NCBI RefSeq assembly: GCF_014284175.1
Contig: NZ_JACOGA010000004.1
Coordinates: 124,001 to 188,000 of the forward strand
Direction: 5' to 3'
Length of the DNA stretch: 64,000 nt
Source of the DNA: Affinundibacterium flavidum
GTDB taxonomy: Bacteria > Pseudomonadota > Gammaproteobacteria > Burkholderiales > Burkholderiaceae_D
Each line of letters opens with the position of its first letter. The first letter of the stretch is position 1. The position numbers and the translations under genes were made by a program. Under the pieces are notes generated by a model. The model had not been told where the DNA came from. It searched no databases and saw only the letters and a program-made list of their open reading frames with translations. Shown in pieces: positions 17,388-29,247 of the stretch.

Positions 17388-19532
17388 TTATTTTTTCACC
17401 TTAGCAGCTTGAACCGGATCGGGTATTTGCTCTGAAGATTTCGCTGGGGTCTTAGATGTATCCTTAGGTTTGTCTCCCGGTCTAACCTTTGCCGAATTTG
17501 TGCCATTAGTGCCATTAGTTGCAGGACCAATAGGCAAATTCGCTGGCACATTTGCAGGAGGAGGAGTCGGCGCTTTTTGCGTAGACATTGCCTTCACTAA
17601 GTCTTCTTCGTTTTGTATCGCGGGATCAATTAATTCTGTATCGTCGATGACTTTGGCTGCTGCTGGCACGGCTTTATCAGTCGGGCGCTTACCTAACAAA
17701 TAGTAATCCATTGCCTTACGCACTATTGGTGCCGCCGACTCTGCACCATAACCGCCATTTTCAACAATAATCGCAATCGCAATTTTTGGTTTATCTAGCG
17801 GTGCAAAAGCGATATACCATGAATGATCACGGAAGCGTTGATTCGCATGTTTGGTGCCGTGTTTTTCAGTTTTTTTCATCGCTACAACCTGCGCTGTACC
17901 TGTCTTACCGCCCGACTGATATTCAGCGCCAGCGAAAGCACGCGCTCCAGTTCCCTCGCGTACCACGCCGCCCATCGCATTCTTAATGAATTCCACGTTT
18001 TCAGGCTTCAAAGGAATTCGGTTGCTTTCTTTCGGAACCGTCAAAGTTCTGACTTTGGACTGCGGGTCTTCTACCATTTTCACCAAGTGTGGCTTCATGA
18101 CAATACCATTATTCACCAGGGTCGCCGTTGCATGCGCCATTTGCAAAGGTGTAAAAGTATTTTGCCCTTGTCCAATGCCTAGCGAAATTGTATCGCCTGG
18201 AATCCAGCGTTGATTAATGGTTTTTTTGAATGCGGTACGCTTCCATTCGGTCGATGGCAATAGACCTTTGCGTTCGTTATCCAGATCGATACCGGTAATC
18301 TGTCCCATTCCAAATTGCGCCATGAAATCATGCATAGCATCGACGCCCAGATCATTCGCAAGTTGATAAAAATACGTATCGCAAGACAAAGCGACAGCAC
18401 GATACATGTCGACCATACCATGTCCTCCAACTCTATCGTCGCGGAAAATCTTATTTCCAAATGCAAAATAACCGGGATCAGAAATTGCCTGCGTCATCGT
18501 ACGTTTGCCCAATTCCAAAGCTGCTAATGCCATGAAAGGTTTAAACGTAGAACCAGGCGGATAAGCACCGGTCAGCGGACGGTTCAATAGCGGAATATCT
18601 TCGGAAGTATTCAGTTCATTCCAACTTTGCTGGTCGATACCTTCCACAAAAAGATTTGGATCAAAAGTCGGCATCGATACAAAGGACAATACGTCGCCAG
18701 TCTCTGGTTCTATCGCGACTAATGCACCGCGCCTATCGCCGAATGCTTGTTCTATGACTTTTTGTAATTCTATATCGACCGACAAGATCAGATTTTTGCC
18801 CGAGCTAGGTAAATTGTGCGACAAAGTACGAACTGGACGCCCACCCGCCGACACTTCAACTTCTTCAAAGCCGGTATTGCCGTGTAAGAGCTTTTCATAG
18901 CTCTTTTCCAGACCTTCTTTGCCTATGTAATTCGTGCCTTTGTAATTCGGCGCATCATCGCTGTCTTCGATCAATTCTGCATCATGTTTATTGATACGAC
19001 CGATGTAGCCAATCACATGTGAGGCGACATCACCGAGTGGATATTGACGGAACAAACGCGCTTGCACATCGACGCCGGGAAAGCGAAAGCGCTGCGCCGT
19101 AAAACGCGCGACTTCCTCCTCCGACAAACGGGTGCGAATAGGCAAGCTGCCGAAACTTTTTGACTCTTCCATCAACTTACGCAAACGCTTACGATGTTTA
19201 GGTTGAATATCAACCAGTGTCGCTAACTCGTCGATCAAGGTATCTAGATCTTGGGTGATTTTTGAAGGAGTAATTTCTAAGGTGTAGGCAGAATAGTTAC
19301 GCGCCAAAATCACGCCATTTCTATCCATAATCAAACCGCGATTCGGCACAATAGGCACGACCGAAATCCGGTTCTCGTTGGCCTTGGTCGCATACGATTC
19401 ATGCTTGACGATTTGTAGCCAGACAAAACGCCCTATTAAGGCGCTAAAGCAAATCAGCGCCACAATACCGACGACTAGCAGGCGTACCCGAAATAGATAC
19501 AGCTCACGCTCGGTATTTTTTAACTCCGTCAT
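17388..19532 (-). CDS. mrdA: Penicillin-binding protein 2 (elongasome transpeptidase)
   Basis: 714 residues. One N-terminal membrane helix (about 20–45), a PBP dimerisation/pedestal region (55–230, with NRGLIMDRNGVILARN) and a transpeptidase domain. Active-site motifs are STFK near residue 329, SCD (SxN variant) in ALSCDTYFYQLAN, and KTG in SGGKTGTAQ near residue 543. The C-terminal 70 or so residues are a Pro/Ala/Lys-rich low-complexity tail that makes the protein longer than E. coli PBP2 (633). It cross-links the glycan made by RodA. Confidence 0.95.
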   Translation of the reverse strand: MTELKNTERELYLFRVRLLVVGIVALICFSALIGRFVWLQIVKHESYATKANENRISVVPIVPNRGLIMDRNGVILARNYSAYTLEITPSKITQDLDTLIDELATLVDIQPKHRKRLRKLMEESKSFGSLPIRTRLSEEEVARFTAQRFRFPGVDVQARLFRQYPLGDVASHVIGYIGRINKHDAELIEDSDDAPNYKGTNYIGKEGLEKSYEKLLHGNTGFEEVEVSAGGRPVRTLSHNLPSSGKNLILSVDIELQKVIEQAFGDRRGALVAIEPETGDVLSFVSMPTFDPNLFVEGIDQQSWNELNTSEDIPLLNRPLTGAYPPGSTFKPFMALAALELGKRTMTQAISDPGYFAFGNKIFRDDRVGGHGMVDMYRAVALSCDTYFYQLANDLGVDAMHDFMAQFGMGQITGIDLDNERKGLLPSTEWKRTAFKKTINQRWIPGDTISLGIGQGQNTFTPLQMAHATATLVNNGIVMKPHLVKMVEDPQSKVRTLTVPKESNRIPLKPENVEFIKNAMGGVVREGTGARAFAGAEYQSGGKTGTAQVVAMKKTEKHGTKHANQRFRDHSWYIAFAPLDKPKIAIAIIVENGGYGAESAAPIVRKAMDYYLLGKRPTDKAVPAAAKVIDDTELIDPAIQNEEDLVKAMSTQKAPTPPPANVPANLPIGPATNGTNGTNSAKVRPGDKPKDTSKTPAKSSEQIPDPVQAAKVKK

Positions 19533-19550
19533 ACTCGCTCCGCTCTGAGG

Positions 19551-20066
19551 TTAAATAGGACGCGTATTGTCTTTATCGACAGGGCGACGTTGCGGCGCTA
19601 AAAGTAACCAGGAGGCGACTGGCCAGAGTGCAGTAGTCACTGCGCATTCAAGAAAGAAAGTCCAGCCAGGAAAATGCGAATCAGAAGACAACAGACGCAC
19701 AGCTAACTGAATCAATTGCACACCCAAGAATAAAGGGAAGACTTGTAAGCTCTGCACCAGCGGTGGAAACCACAAAACGCGGCGGTGAATGGAAATCGCA
19801 AAATACGATAGCAGCGTGAATGCCAAGGCGTTTTCGCCCAGAAAAACCGCATCATGCACATCCATCAATAAGCCCATGGTGAACGCCACGCCGATACCGA
19901 CTTTGCGCGGTTGGTGGATACTCCAGAACACCAATACCAAGGCAACAAAATCAGGAATACCAACTCGTGCGCCCCAAGGGAACAGGTTCAACATAAATGC
20001 CACGACTAAACTCAGTGCGATAAAGAAAGAATTAGCAGGCAATAAAATATAGTGAGGACGGTTCAT
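19551..20066 (-). CDS. mreD: Rod shape-determining protein MreD
   Basis: 171 residues, about five to six membrane segments, hydrophobic from residue 12 on. Family features are IPDFVALVLVFWSIHQPRKVGIGVAFTMGLLMDVHDAVFLGENALAFTLL. MreD is an inner-membrane partner of MreC and the elongasome. The start overlaps the mreC stop as ATGA, indicating translational coupling. Confidence 0.94.
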   Translation of the reverse strand: MNRPHYILLPANSFFIALSLVVAFMLNLFPWGARVGIPDFVALVLVFWSIHQPRKVGIGVAFTMGLLMDVHDAVFLGENALAFTLLSYFAISIHRRVLWFPPLVQSLQVFPLFLGVQLIQLAVRLLSSDSHFPGWTFFLECAVTTALWPVASWLLLAPQRRPVDKDNTRPI

Positions 20067-21163
20067 TTTTTATCCTCTTTCGTTGGGCTGGCAGCGGTAC
20101 TCTGCACTTCGGTTTTTGGGGCTGCAATATTTGCGTTAGCGACCGGATTCGTCTGCAAACTAGTGCCTGGGTTATTGGTTGATGGCACAACAGGTGGCAC
20201 CGTATCGGCAGTCGCTGGTACAGCTTCCTTGCTCAGATTTTTATCGCCGTCTTTCACTGAATCGCGCGTCATACGACGATTAATTTTTTCTTTCTTCGTG
20301 CGCTCTTCTTCTGACTCTGGCGGCGGCAATTGATTAGTTTCTACCAACAAAACCAACAATTGCTTATGTTGTTCTATGCCGGCGATGGGTGTGCACAAAA
20401 CAACTTCAAAAGTAGTGGAAGCTTTGCTTTCAACCTGTGCCACTTTCGCGACCTGTAAGCCTGCTGGATAAATGCCATCCAGTCCCGATGTCACCAAAAT
20501 ATCACCCAATTTGATATCCGCATTGCTGGTCACCCGCATATCCAGATACGCCGAACGACCGCGACCGGTAATCACGCTGCGCATACCGCTGCGTTCAACT
20601 TGGACCGGGATCGCCTGGTTTTTATCGGTTAATAAGGTGACTTCAGACGTCAGAGGAAACACCCGCGTCACTTGACCGATCACACCACGTTCATCGATGA
20701 CCGGCTGACCGAGTGCAATACCTTGTTGCATACCTTTGTTAAGGATAATTTTACGTACATATTCATCGCGCGCGTCGTACAAAATTTCGACTAGCAATGA
20801 CTTTCCAGGTGTACGTTCTTTGAGCTCCATCAAACGCCGCAAGTGGGCATTTTCGGTTTCTAACAAAGTGCTTTTTTGCAGTGTCTGCGTCTGCAAGATT
20901 TGCTGCTGTTTTAGGTCGGCCAATTCTTTTTGCAAAGTCACCGTCGATGCAAAATAGCTGCCTACACTTTTTACCGCATCACGCGGCATCAACACTAACA
21001 TTTGCAAGGGATAAAGTGCCGTAGCAACGACTTGACGCACTCGCACCAGAGAATTAATACGTGAATCGACGATCAAGAGGGCGAGCGCAAAAACTGCGAA
21101 GAACACCACTTTAACTCGCGCCGATGCGCCCTGTTTAAAAAGTGGAGGTGGACTATGTTGCAT
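20063..21163 (-). CDS. mreC: Rod shape-determining protein MreC
   Basis: About 366 residues from the ATG at 21163; a TTG at 21187 is also open. One membrane anchor (VVFFAVFALALLIVDS) is followed by a coiled coil (LQKELADLKQQQILQTQTLQKSTLLETENAHLRRLMELKE) and the two beta-barrel domains with ARDEYVRKIILNKGMQQGIALGQPVID and VTLLTDKNQAIPVQVERSG. A Lys/Glu and Thr/Pro-rich C-terminal tail of about 90 residues (after NQLPPPESEEER) is an extension typical of betaproteobacterial MreC. It links MreB to PBP2/RodA in the periplasm. Confidence 0.94.
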   Translation of the reverse strand: MQHSPPPLFKQGASARVKVVFFAVFALALLIVDSRINSLVRVRQVVATALYPLQMLVLMPRDAVKSVGSYFASTVTLQKELADLKQQQILQTQTLQKSTLLETENAHLRRLMELKERTPGKSLLVEILYDARDEYVRKIILNKGMQQGIALGQPVIDERGVIGQVTRVFPLTSEVTLLTDKNQAIPVQVERSGMRSVITGRGRSAYLDMRVTSNADIKLGDILVTSGLDGIYPAGLQVAKVAQVESKASTTFEVVLCTPIAGIEQHKQLLVLLVETNQLPPPESEEERTKKEKINRRMTRDSVKDGDKNLSKEAVPATADTVPPVVPSTNNPGTSLQTNPVANANIAAPKTEVQSTAASPTKEDKK

Positions 21164-21194
21164 AGGTTGACGCCAGCGAACAAGCAATAAAACT

Positions 21195-21230
21195 TAAAAA
21201 AAGATCTGGCATTCTACGGCTGCCAGATCT
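21195..21230 (-). terminator. Intrinsic terminator between mreB and mreC
   Basis: A perfect stem AGATCTGGCA/TGCCAGATCT (21202–21211 and 21221–21230) followed on the minus strand by seven to eight T. It should reduce transcription of mreC downwards relative to mreB. Confidence 0.85.
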
Positions 21231-21287
21231 GACTTTATACTGTGAGTGCGGCAATTTCAAACTTCGCCGCACCATATCGCTCAACAA

Positions 21288-22843
<1,556 letters not shown>

Positions 22844-23146
22844 ATGTCTTTAGAACTCAACGATGTAAAACGTATCGCCAATCTGGCCCGACTAGAATTA
22901 TCTGAAACCGAAGCGAATAGCACCTTAGAAAAACTCAATGGCTTCTTCTCCATTGCCGAACAACTAAAAGCTGTCGATACCACGGGTGTTGCGCCTTTAA
23001 GCCACCCAATCGCCACGGTCATGCCAGAAATTTGCTTACGTTTGCGTGAAGACAAAGTCACCGAAAGCAATCATCGCGCAGAATATCAACAAGTCGCACC
23101 CGCGACCCAAGATGGCCTCTACCTGGTACCAAAAGTCATAGAGTAG
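22844..23146 (+). CDS. gatC: Asp-tRNA(Asn)/Glu-tRNA(Gln) amidotransferase subunit C
   Basis: 100 residues, the standard size. Family motifs are [47 protein letters not shown] and the terminal [11 protein letters not shown]. GatC wraps around GatA and GatB and stabilises the complex that converts Glu-tRNA(Gln) or Asp-tRNA(Asn). First gene of gatCAB. Confidence 0.95.
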   Translation: MSLELNDVKRIANLARLELSETEANSTLEKLNGFFSIAEQLKAVDTTGVAPLSHPIATVMPEICLRLREDKVTESNHRAEYQQVAPATQDGLYLVPKVIE

Positions 23147-23255
23147 AACCGCTCTCATTCAGTCATTTTATGCATGCCCGCTTTCAACTAAGAATCCTGC
23201 TGGCATGACGCTACAAACATAAAGCTACAAAACAAAGAATACGCTGAGAAAATCC

Positions 23256-24710
23256 ATGCATACGCACTCACTGAAACAACTCTCTGCCCTGCTGCAGAGT
23301 AAGCAAGTCTCCGCTACCGAATTAGCGACCCATTATTTAAACCGGATTGAAGCCAGTAATCTGAATGCTTTCACACATGTTGATCGCGCCTTGACATTGG
23401 CGCAGGCTACCGCTGCCGATCTGCGTTTAGCAGAAGGTAATGCGACTGCATTGACTGGCATTCCCATCGCGCACAAAGATATTTTTGTGACGCGCGACTG
23501 GCGTTCCACTGCAGGTTCACGCATGTTGGAAAACTATGTCAGTCCATTCGATGCGACTGTCGTTGAGCTCTTTAATCAGGCCGGCACGGTCACCTTGGGC
23601 AAACTCAATTGCGATGAATTCGCGATGGGCTCTGGCAATGAAAATTCTTATTTTGGTGCGGTCAAAAATCCCTGGGATATGACTGCGGTGCCGGGTGGCT
23701 CTTCAGGCGGTTCAGCCGCGGCGATTGCTGCGCGTTTGGCGCCAGCAGCGACCGGCACCGACACGGGTGGCTCGATTCGCCAACCCGCGGCATTCTGCGG
23801 CGTGACGGGCATTAAACCGACCTACGGCAGCGTCTCACGTTTCGGCATGATCGCATTTGCTTCGTCGCTCGATCAGGGCGGCCCGATTGCGCAGACCGCA
23901 GAAGATTGCAGCTGGCTGCTCAATGCGATGACGGGTTTCGACGAAAAAGATTCAACTAGCGTGCAACGCGACAAAGAAGATTTTTCACGCAATATAAATC
24001 AAGACATCAAAGGTTTACGCATTGGCGTACCGCGTGAATTTTTCGGTGAAGGTCTCGCCAAAGATGTAGAACAAGCCGTTCGCAACGCCTTAGCAGAATA
24101 CGAAAAAATGGGCGCAATTTTGGTCGATATTTCTTTGCCAAAAACGGAGTTATCGATCCCCGTGTATTACATCATCGCACCAGCCGAAGCATCTTCCAAT
24201 CTGAGTCGTTTTGATGGCGTGCGTTACGGTCATCGCGCAGCAGAATACAAAGACCTCAATGACATGTATCGCAAAACCCGTACTGAAGGTTTTGGCGATG
24301 AAGTCAAGCGCCGCATTTTGACGGGTGCTTATGTTTTATCGCATGGTTATTACGATGCTTACTACTTGCAAGCACAAAAAATCCGCCGCTTAATCGCGCA
24401 AGATTTCCAAGCGGCGTTTGAACAATGCGATGTAATTATGGGCCCGGTTGCGCCGACAGTTGCTTGGGATCTTGGTGATAAATCAGATGACCCGGTGGCG
24501 AATTACTTGGCCGATATTTTCACCTTATCGACCAGCTTAGCAGGCTTGCCTGGCATGTCGATTCCTTGTGGTTTTGGTCAAGGCGAAAAGAATAGTAAAC
24601 GCCCGGTTGGCTTGCAGATTATTGGTAATTATTTTGCAGAAGCGAAGTTATTGAATGTCGCGCATCAGTATCAGCAAGTGACCGATTGGCATACTAAGGC
24701 ACCAGAATAG
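23256..24710 (+). CDS. gatA: Asp-tRNA(Asn)/Glu-tRNA(Gln) amidotransferase subunit A
   Basis: 484 residues of the amidase-signature family. It releases ammonia from glutamine for transamidation. The Ser-cisSer-Lys triad is visible: Lys in IPIAHKDIF, and the serines in [34 protein letters not shown]. The C-terminal part holds [28 protein letters not shown]. Starts 109 bp after gatC. Confidence 0.95.
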   Translation: MHTHSLKQLSALLQSKQVSATELATHYLNRIEASNLNAFTHVDRALTLAQATAADLRLAEGNATALTGIPIAHKDIFVTRDWRSTAGSRMLENYVSPFDATVVELFNQAGTVTLGKLNCDEFAMGSGNENSYFGAVKNPWDMTAVPGGSSGGSAAAIAARLAPAATGTDTGGSIRQPAAFCGVTGIKPTYGSVSRFGMIAFASSLDQGGPIAQTAEDCSWLLNAMTGFDEKDSTSVQRDKEDFSRNINQDIKGLRIGVPREFFGEGLAKDVEQAVRNALAEYEKMGAILVDISLPKTELSIPVYYIIAPAEASSNLSRFDGVRYGHRAAEYKDLNDMYRKTRTEGFGDEVKRRILTGAYVLSHGYYDAYYLQAQKIRRLIAQDFQAAFEQCDVIMGPVAPTVAWDLGDKSDDPVANYLADIFTLSTSLAGLPGMSIPCGFGQGEKNSKRPVGLQIIGNYFAEAKLLNVAHQYQQVTDWHTKAPE

Positions 24711-24756
24711 AAGCAAAATCAAAGCCCTCACGGCCATTAAATTAAGGATATAAATG

Positions 24757-24823
24757 TAGGGCGGGTGAAACCCGCGCCGCCAGAAAGTTGGGCACCTGAG
24801 CAGCGCGGGTTTCACCCGCCCTA
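24757..24823. repeat. Perfect 21-bp inverted repeat (hairpin) between gatA and gatB
   Basis: TAGGGCGGGTGAAACCCGCG plus C at 24757–24777 is exactly complementary to 24803–24823, with a 25-bp loop. This is a widespread GC-rich intergenic repeat type. It sits inside the gatCAB operon and could act as an mRNA stabiliser or partial terminator (inference). Confidence 0.85.
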
Positions 24824-24864
24824 GAATACTAAGTTTGCACGACCGAAACCCATCCCCACCCTAG

Positions 24865-24885
24865 CCCTCCCCTTGAAGGGGAGGG
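24865..24885. repeat. REP-like hairpin CCCTCCCCTT/AAGGGGAGGG
   Basis: A 10-bp perfect stem with a one-base loop in the gatA–gatB spacer, preceded by CCCATCCCCACCCTAG. It resembles commonly dispersed REP units. The rest of 24711–24951 shows no gene. Confidence 0.7.
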
Positions 24886-24951
24886 GACGTGGCAGTAGGT
24901 AACGGTAGGCTGCATCTGCCTTACAAAAAAATATGAATTTAAGGATTTATT

Positions 24952-26424
24952 ATGCAATGGGAAGTCGTCATCGGTTTTGAGACGCACGCACAGCTCAAAA
25001 CCAACTCTAAAATTTTTAGTGGTTCGTCCATACAATTCGGCGCGGAACCGAATACCCAAGCTAGCCCGGTTGATCTGGCTTTGCCTGGCGTCTTGCCAGT
25101 GATGAATAAGGGTGCAGTAGAAAAAGCGATTCAATTTGGTTTGGCGGTTGGCGCGACCATCGCACCAGAATCTATCTTTGCACGCAAAAATTATTTCTAC
25201 CCTGATCTGCCTAAAGGCTATCAAATCAGTCAGTTTGAAATCCCGGTAGTGCAAGGCGGCACCATCACTTGCGTGGTTGAGAAAGACGGTAAGTCTGAAG
25301 TCAAAGTCATAGAACTCACCCGCGCGCATTTAGAAGAAGACGCTGGTAAATCTCTGCACGAAGATTATCAAGGCATGACCGGTATCGATCTCAATCGCGC
25401 TGGCACGCCGCTGCTAGAAATCGTCACTGAACCGGTGATGCGTAGTGCGGCGGAAGCGGTAGCGTATGCCAAAGCTTTGCACTCCTTAGTCATGTGGCTC
25501 GATATCTGTGATGGCAATATGCAAGAAGGTTCCTTCCGTTGCGACGCCAATGTCTCGGTGCGTCCGGTCGGTCAAAAAGAATTCGGCACGCGCTGCGAAA
25601 TCAAGAATTTAAACTCTTTCCGCTTCCTGGAAGAAGCTATTAATATCGAGGTGCGTCGTCAAATCGAATTGATAGAAGACGGCGGCACCGTGGTGCAAGA
25701 AACCCGTTTGTACGATCCAGATCGTAAAGAAACGCGTTCTATGCGCAGTAAAGAAGATTCACAAGATTATCGTTATTTCCCTGATCCGGATTTGCCACCA
25801 TTGCGCATCAGCCGCGAATGGGTAGAACAAGTGCGCAGCACCATGCCTGAACTGCCGACTGCAATGCGTGAGCGTTTTATCGCGCAATATGATTTGTCCG
25901 ATTACGATGCAATGATCGTCACCCAATCAAAAGCGATGGCAGCGTATTTCGAGGCTGCAATTGCGGCATCACCTGCGGGCGACAAAGCTGCGCAAGCCAA
26001 GCAAATAGCCAATTGGTTGATGGGCGATGTTTCATCCACGTTGAATCGCGAAAGCATGGACATCACCAGCATTCCAGTGAATGCCGCGCAACTTGCTTTG
26101 TTATTACAACGCATCGCCGATGGCACGATTTCCAATAAAATCGCGAAGGAAGTTTTCGCCGCGATGTGGCAAGCACCATCTGCCGATGTCAATCTGGCGG
26201 ATCAGGTGATCGATGCTAAAGGCCTCAAACAAATTTCCGATGTCGGCGCACTGGAAAAAATCATCGATGAAGTGATGGCAGCGAATCAACAATCGGTCGA
26301 CGAATATCGTGCCGGCAAAGAAAAAGCGTTTAATGCACTCGTCGGCCAAGCGATGAAGGCGACTAAGGGCAAAGGTAATCCGGCGCAGGTGAACGAATTG
26401 CTGAAAAAGAAATTGGCGGGATAA
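24952..26424 (+). CDS. gatB: Asp-tRNA(Asn)/Glu-tRNA(Gln) amidotransferase subunit B
   Basis: 490 residues. The kinase/transamidase N-terminal domain begins [16 protein letters not shown] (usually GLEVH, here GFETH) and includes [21 protein letters not shown] and [16 protein letters not shown]. The middle has CEIKNLNSF. The C-terminal YqeY-like tail domain binds tRNA and ends in [15 protein letters not shown]. Strong ribosome binding site AAGGATTT before the ATG. Last gene of gatCAB. Confidence 0.95.
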   Translation: MQWEVVIGFETHAQLKTNSKIFSGSSIQFGAEPNTQASPVDLALPGVLPVMNKGAVEKAIQFGLAVGATIAPESIFARKNYFYPDLPKGYQISQFEIPVVQGGTITCVVEKDGKSEVKVIELTRAHLEEDAGKSLHEDYQGMTGIDLNRAGTPLLEIVTEPVMRSAAEAVAYAKALHSLVMWLDICDGNMQEGSFRCDANVSVRPVGQKEFGTRCEIKNLNSFRFLEEAINIEVRRQIELIEDGGTVVQETRLYDPDRKETRSMRSKEDSQDYRYFPDPDLPPLRISREWVEQVRSTMPELPTAMRERFIAQYDLSDYDAMIVTQSKAMAAYFEAAIAASPAGDKAAQAKQIANWLMGDVSSTLNRESMDITSIPVNAAQLALLLQRIADGTISNKIAKEVFAAMWQAPSADVNLADQVIDAKGLKQISDVGALEKIIDEVMAANQQSVDEYRAGKEKAFNALVGQAMKATKGKGNPAQVNELLKKKLAG

Positions 26425-26463
26425 ACACACTCTCTACCAATACACACAGTGCACAAAACGCAC

Positions 26464-26502
26464 AAAAAAACAGGACGCATGAAAATCATGCGTCCTGTTT
26501 TT
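26464..26502. terminator. Bidirectional terminator between gatB and the TolC gene
   Basis: A perfect stem ACAGGACGCATGA/TCATGCGTCCTGT with A-run before and T-run after, so it works for the convergent gatB (+) and TolC (-) transcripts. Confidence 0.92.
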
Positions 26503-26537
26503 TATTCCCATCAGAACAGATGGCTTATGCGTCGATA

Positions 26538-27887
26538 TCAGTCCGCACTAAAAAAACTAGCAACGGTTTGCAGATCATCTAGGTTAGCTGTTCCTGCTGT
26601 AACTTTGAGTTTCACAAAGCTAGACAAATAGCTGTAACGCGCTTGTGCTAAATCTCGCTTAGTAGATACTAATTGTTGCTGAGCACCGAGCAAATCCAAA
26701 TTGATACGCACGCCACCTTTGACACTTTGCTTAGTCGCCTCCACCAACTGGGTTGCTGAGCTTACTGAGTTTTGTAAAGCAGCAATTTTTGCGACACTGC
26801 TTTTTAAGCCATTGTATTGTTTACGCAATTCATTCATCACACGATTACGCACATTTTCCAAATCAGCCAGCGCTTTTTCTTTCTGCGCTACGGCTTGTTT
26901 GGAAGTCGCATTTACATATCCGCCAGAATAAATCGGAATCACAAGCTGTACACCAACAGAGCGAACATTATTATCTTGCTGCAAGGTTGTAATCGTTTCT
27001 GATTTTCCGTGGTTATAGTTGGCACTTAAGTCCAAACGCGGAGCATGTCCGGCACGACTTTTTGCGATCTCTTGTTCGGAAATTTCAACGCTCAATTGAG
27101 CGGCCGCCAACTCAGGATTGTTCGCCGTTGTAATCGAACGCCACGACTCAAAATCACCGTCAATCAGATACGAATATTCAGCGCCTTCTCGCAAGTTATC
27201 TAGGCTGGTAATGTCCATGCCAATGATGGCAGTTAAGGTATTACGCGCATTAAATAAATTGTCTTCTGCTTCCAAAATCACGGCTTCCGCGACGTCCAAT
27301 TTTGCCTGGGTTTCAAGCATATCGGTTCTCGTGCCTTCGCCTTTTTCAAACAGGCGTTGATTCAATTTGCGTTGCTCGGCATAAGAATCACGTTGCGCCT
27401 TGAACAGGTTTAATTGATCCTCTGCGAACTTCGCTTCAACATATGCCGTCAAAACGCGTGACATCAGTTCTTTACTACGAGCATCAAATTGCGCAGCACT
27501 GTATTTCGTTTGGACTACACCCTGCTTAAAACGGGCATAACTATCCAAATTAAACAAAGTCTGACGAACCGAAACGCTTTTGCTGGTACTGAGATAATCC
27601 AAATTGCTTCTGGTAACGCCGAAAAGGTTAGGTGGACTAACCGATTCGCCTTTATTACGGGTAAGCGAATAGCCATACTGCGCTTGCGGCAATAATCCAG
27701 CGCGACCTATCACTTCATATTGTTTACCCAAATCATTATCGGCCTTAGCACTACGATGCTGAGGATCATTTTGCAATGCCGCCTGGTAAGCTTGAATTAA
27801 GCTAATCGCACTTGCCGGTTGCGCGTGTATCAAGATACAAGCGCAGGCTCCTGAAATGAGGCTAAGACGAAAAGGTAGTTTGAACAT
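26538..27887 (-). CDS. TolC-family outer-membrane channel of the type I secretion system
   Basis: 449 residues with a signal peptide (cleavage near AQPASA). Two structural repeats of the TolC fold are visible: coiled-coil helices with LIQAYQAALQNDPQHRSAKAD at the start of repeat 1 and TTANNPELAAAQLSVEISEQEI at the start of repeat 2, each with strand-forming segments (QYGYSLTRNKG and GVQLVIPIYSGGYVNA). It provides the outer-membrane exit duct. It starts 2 bp after the adaptor gene, with AAGGAAG before the ATG. Third gene of an ABC–adaptor–channel operon. Confidence 0.93.
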   Translation of the reverse strand: MFKLPFRLSLISGACACILIHAQPASAISLIQAYQAALQNDPQHRSAKADNDLGKQYEVIGRAGLLPQAQYGYSLTRNKGESVSPPNLFGVTRSNLDYLSTSKSVSVRQTLFNLDSYARFKQGVVQTKYSAAQFDARSKELMSRVLTAYVEAKFAEDQLNLFKAQRDSYAEQRKLNQRLFEKGEGTRTDMLETQAKLDVAEAVILEAEDNLFNARNTLTAIIGMDITSLDNLREGAEYSYLIDGDFESWRSITTANNPELAAAQLSVEISEQEIAKSRAGHAPRLDLSANYNHGKSETITTLQQDNNVRSVGVQLVIPIYSGGYVNATSKQAVAQKEKALADLENVRNRVMNELRKQYNGLKSSVAKIAALQNSVSSATQLVEATKQSVKGGVRINLDLLGAQQQLVSTKRDLAQARYSYLSSFVKLKVTAGTANLDDLQTVASFFSAD

Positions 27888-27889
27888 AA

Positions 27890-29245
27890 TTACTCTTCCT
27901 TCATCGAAGAATGGACGCGATCAAGTACAGGTTTCATTAAGTAATTCATCATCGTACGCTCACCCGTTTTGACTGTCATATCGGCTGGCATACCAGGACG
28001 AATTTGCAAATGACCGAGCATTTTGACGCCAGCAGGAGCGACCGCAACTTTAATTTTGTAAAATGGCTGACCAGTACGTTCTTCAATTGTACGGTCGGCG
28101 GACACTTGCTTCACAATACCCGGAATATGCGGTGTCGTGTTCGTGTTAAATGCGGAGAAAATGATATCCACACCTAAGCCGACATGCACTTTGTCGATCA
28201 GATGCACTGGCAATTGACCTTCAACAATCAACATATCATCAGCAGGGACTACCTCAAGCAATTTAAAGCCACTACCAACAACTGCACCTACGGTAAACAC
28301 GTTGAGTCCCGTCACAATGCCATCTACAGGTGATTTGACGTCGACATTTTTCAACTCATAATCCAAAGCTTTCAAGCGATTCAACAAGGCTTCAGCTTCT
28401 TTCTGTGTATCCGACAATTGGCTACGAACTTCACGTTGGTATTCTTGCTGACGCTGCCCTTTACGCAAATTTAACTCGGCGATCTGACGTCCGACGCGAC
28501 CGATGGTGCCGATATCTTCGGAAACCGCACCTGTCACTTGAGAATAAGTACGCTCAAGATCTAATAAACGACTTCTCGCAACATAACCGTCTTTGGATAA
28601 ATCGCGCAAATTATCTAGCTGTTCTTTCAAGAACGAAATTTGCTGCTTTTTATTTTGCATGGACTCTTCCAAACTCTTTAACTGAATTTGAGCACCTGCA
28701 ATATTCTCATCAAACGCCGCCATTTCGTTACGCAATGCGCCTGTACGAGCACTGAAAAGCTGTTGTTGCAACAGCATGCTATCGGCCACATGTGGGTCTG
28801 ACTTTGCCGCCAGCAATTCTTTAGGAAAGACGACAGAAGATGCGTTGTCACGCTCAGATTTAAGGCGTGACTCGGTAGCGATTGCGGTATACCACTGCAC
28901 GCGGCTTACCTCGGCATTCGATTTCGCTGACACGCTATTCATCTTCACCAGCACTTGCCCTGCTTTAACAACGTCACCGTCACTCACTAAGATTGCATCG
29001 ACCGTACCGCCAGCCTGATGCTGTATCACTTTACGATTGCCGGAAACAGCAACCGTGCCACTAAGTGCGACGCCTTTGTCCAGCGGTGCAAATGAAGCCC
29101 AGATGAAGAAGCCAAGTACACCTACTAAAACAATCATCCAGCCAAGACGTGCATAGCTGCCAGCATCGGTCGCGACATCAATTTCTTCAGCCTCATGAGG
29201 GACAACATCTGTCACGTCATTTTTTTTCATTAAAGCGTTATTCAT
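27890..29245 (-). CDS. HlyD-family periplasmic adaptor (type I secretion)
   Basis: 451 residues. A short cytoplasmic N-terminus with acidic residues is followed by one membrane helix (about 35–52) and the membrane-fusion architecture: lipoyl half KVIQHQAGGTVDAILVSDGDVVKAGQVL, a long coiled-coil hairpin (about 120–290, KQQISFLKEQLDNLRDLSKDGYVARSRLLDLERTYSQ), the second lipoyl half VKSPVDGIVTGLNVFTVGAVV, and a C-terminal beta domain. Length and the HlyD/PrtE type C-terminus fit export of RTX or S-layer proteins. AGGATTAATT gives a good ribosome binding site. Confidence 0.93.
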   Translation of the reverse strand: MNNALMKKNDVTDVVPHEAEEIDVATDAGSYARLGWMIVLVGVLGFFIWASFAPLDKGVALSGTVAVSGNRKVIQHQAGGTVDAILVSDGDVVKAGQVLVKMNSVSAKSNAEVSRVQWYTAIATESRLKSERDNASSVVFPKELLAAKSDPHVADSMLLQQQLFSARTGALRNEMAAFDENIAGAQIQLKSLEESMQNKKQQISFLKEQLDNLRDLSKDGYVARSRLLDLERTYSQVTGAVSEDIGTIGRVGRQIAELNLRKGQRQQEYQREVRSQLSDTQKEAEALLNRLKALDYELKNVDVKSPVDGIVTGLNVFTVGAVVGSGFKLLEVVPADDMLIVEGQLPVHLIDKVHVGLGVDIIFSAFNTNTTPHIPGIVKQVSADRTIEERTGQPFYKIKVAVAPAGVKMLGHLQIRPGMPADMTVKTGERTMMNYLMKPVLDRVHSSMKEE

Positions 29246-29247
29246 AA

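Noticed and set aside
24757..24823. Perfect hairpin considered as the terminator of gatA
   Set aside because: The loop is 25 bp and no T-run follows; gatB lies downstream in the same operon, so it is listed as a repeat.
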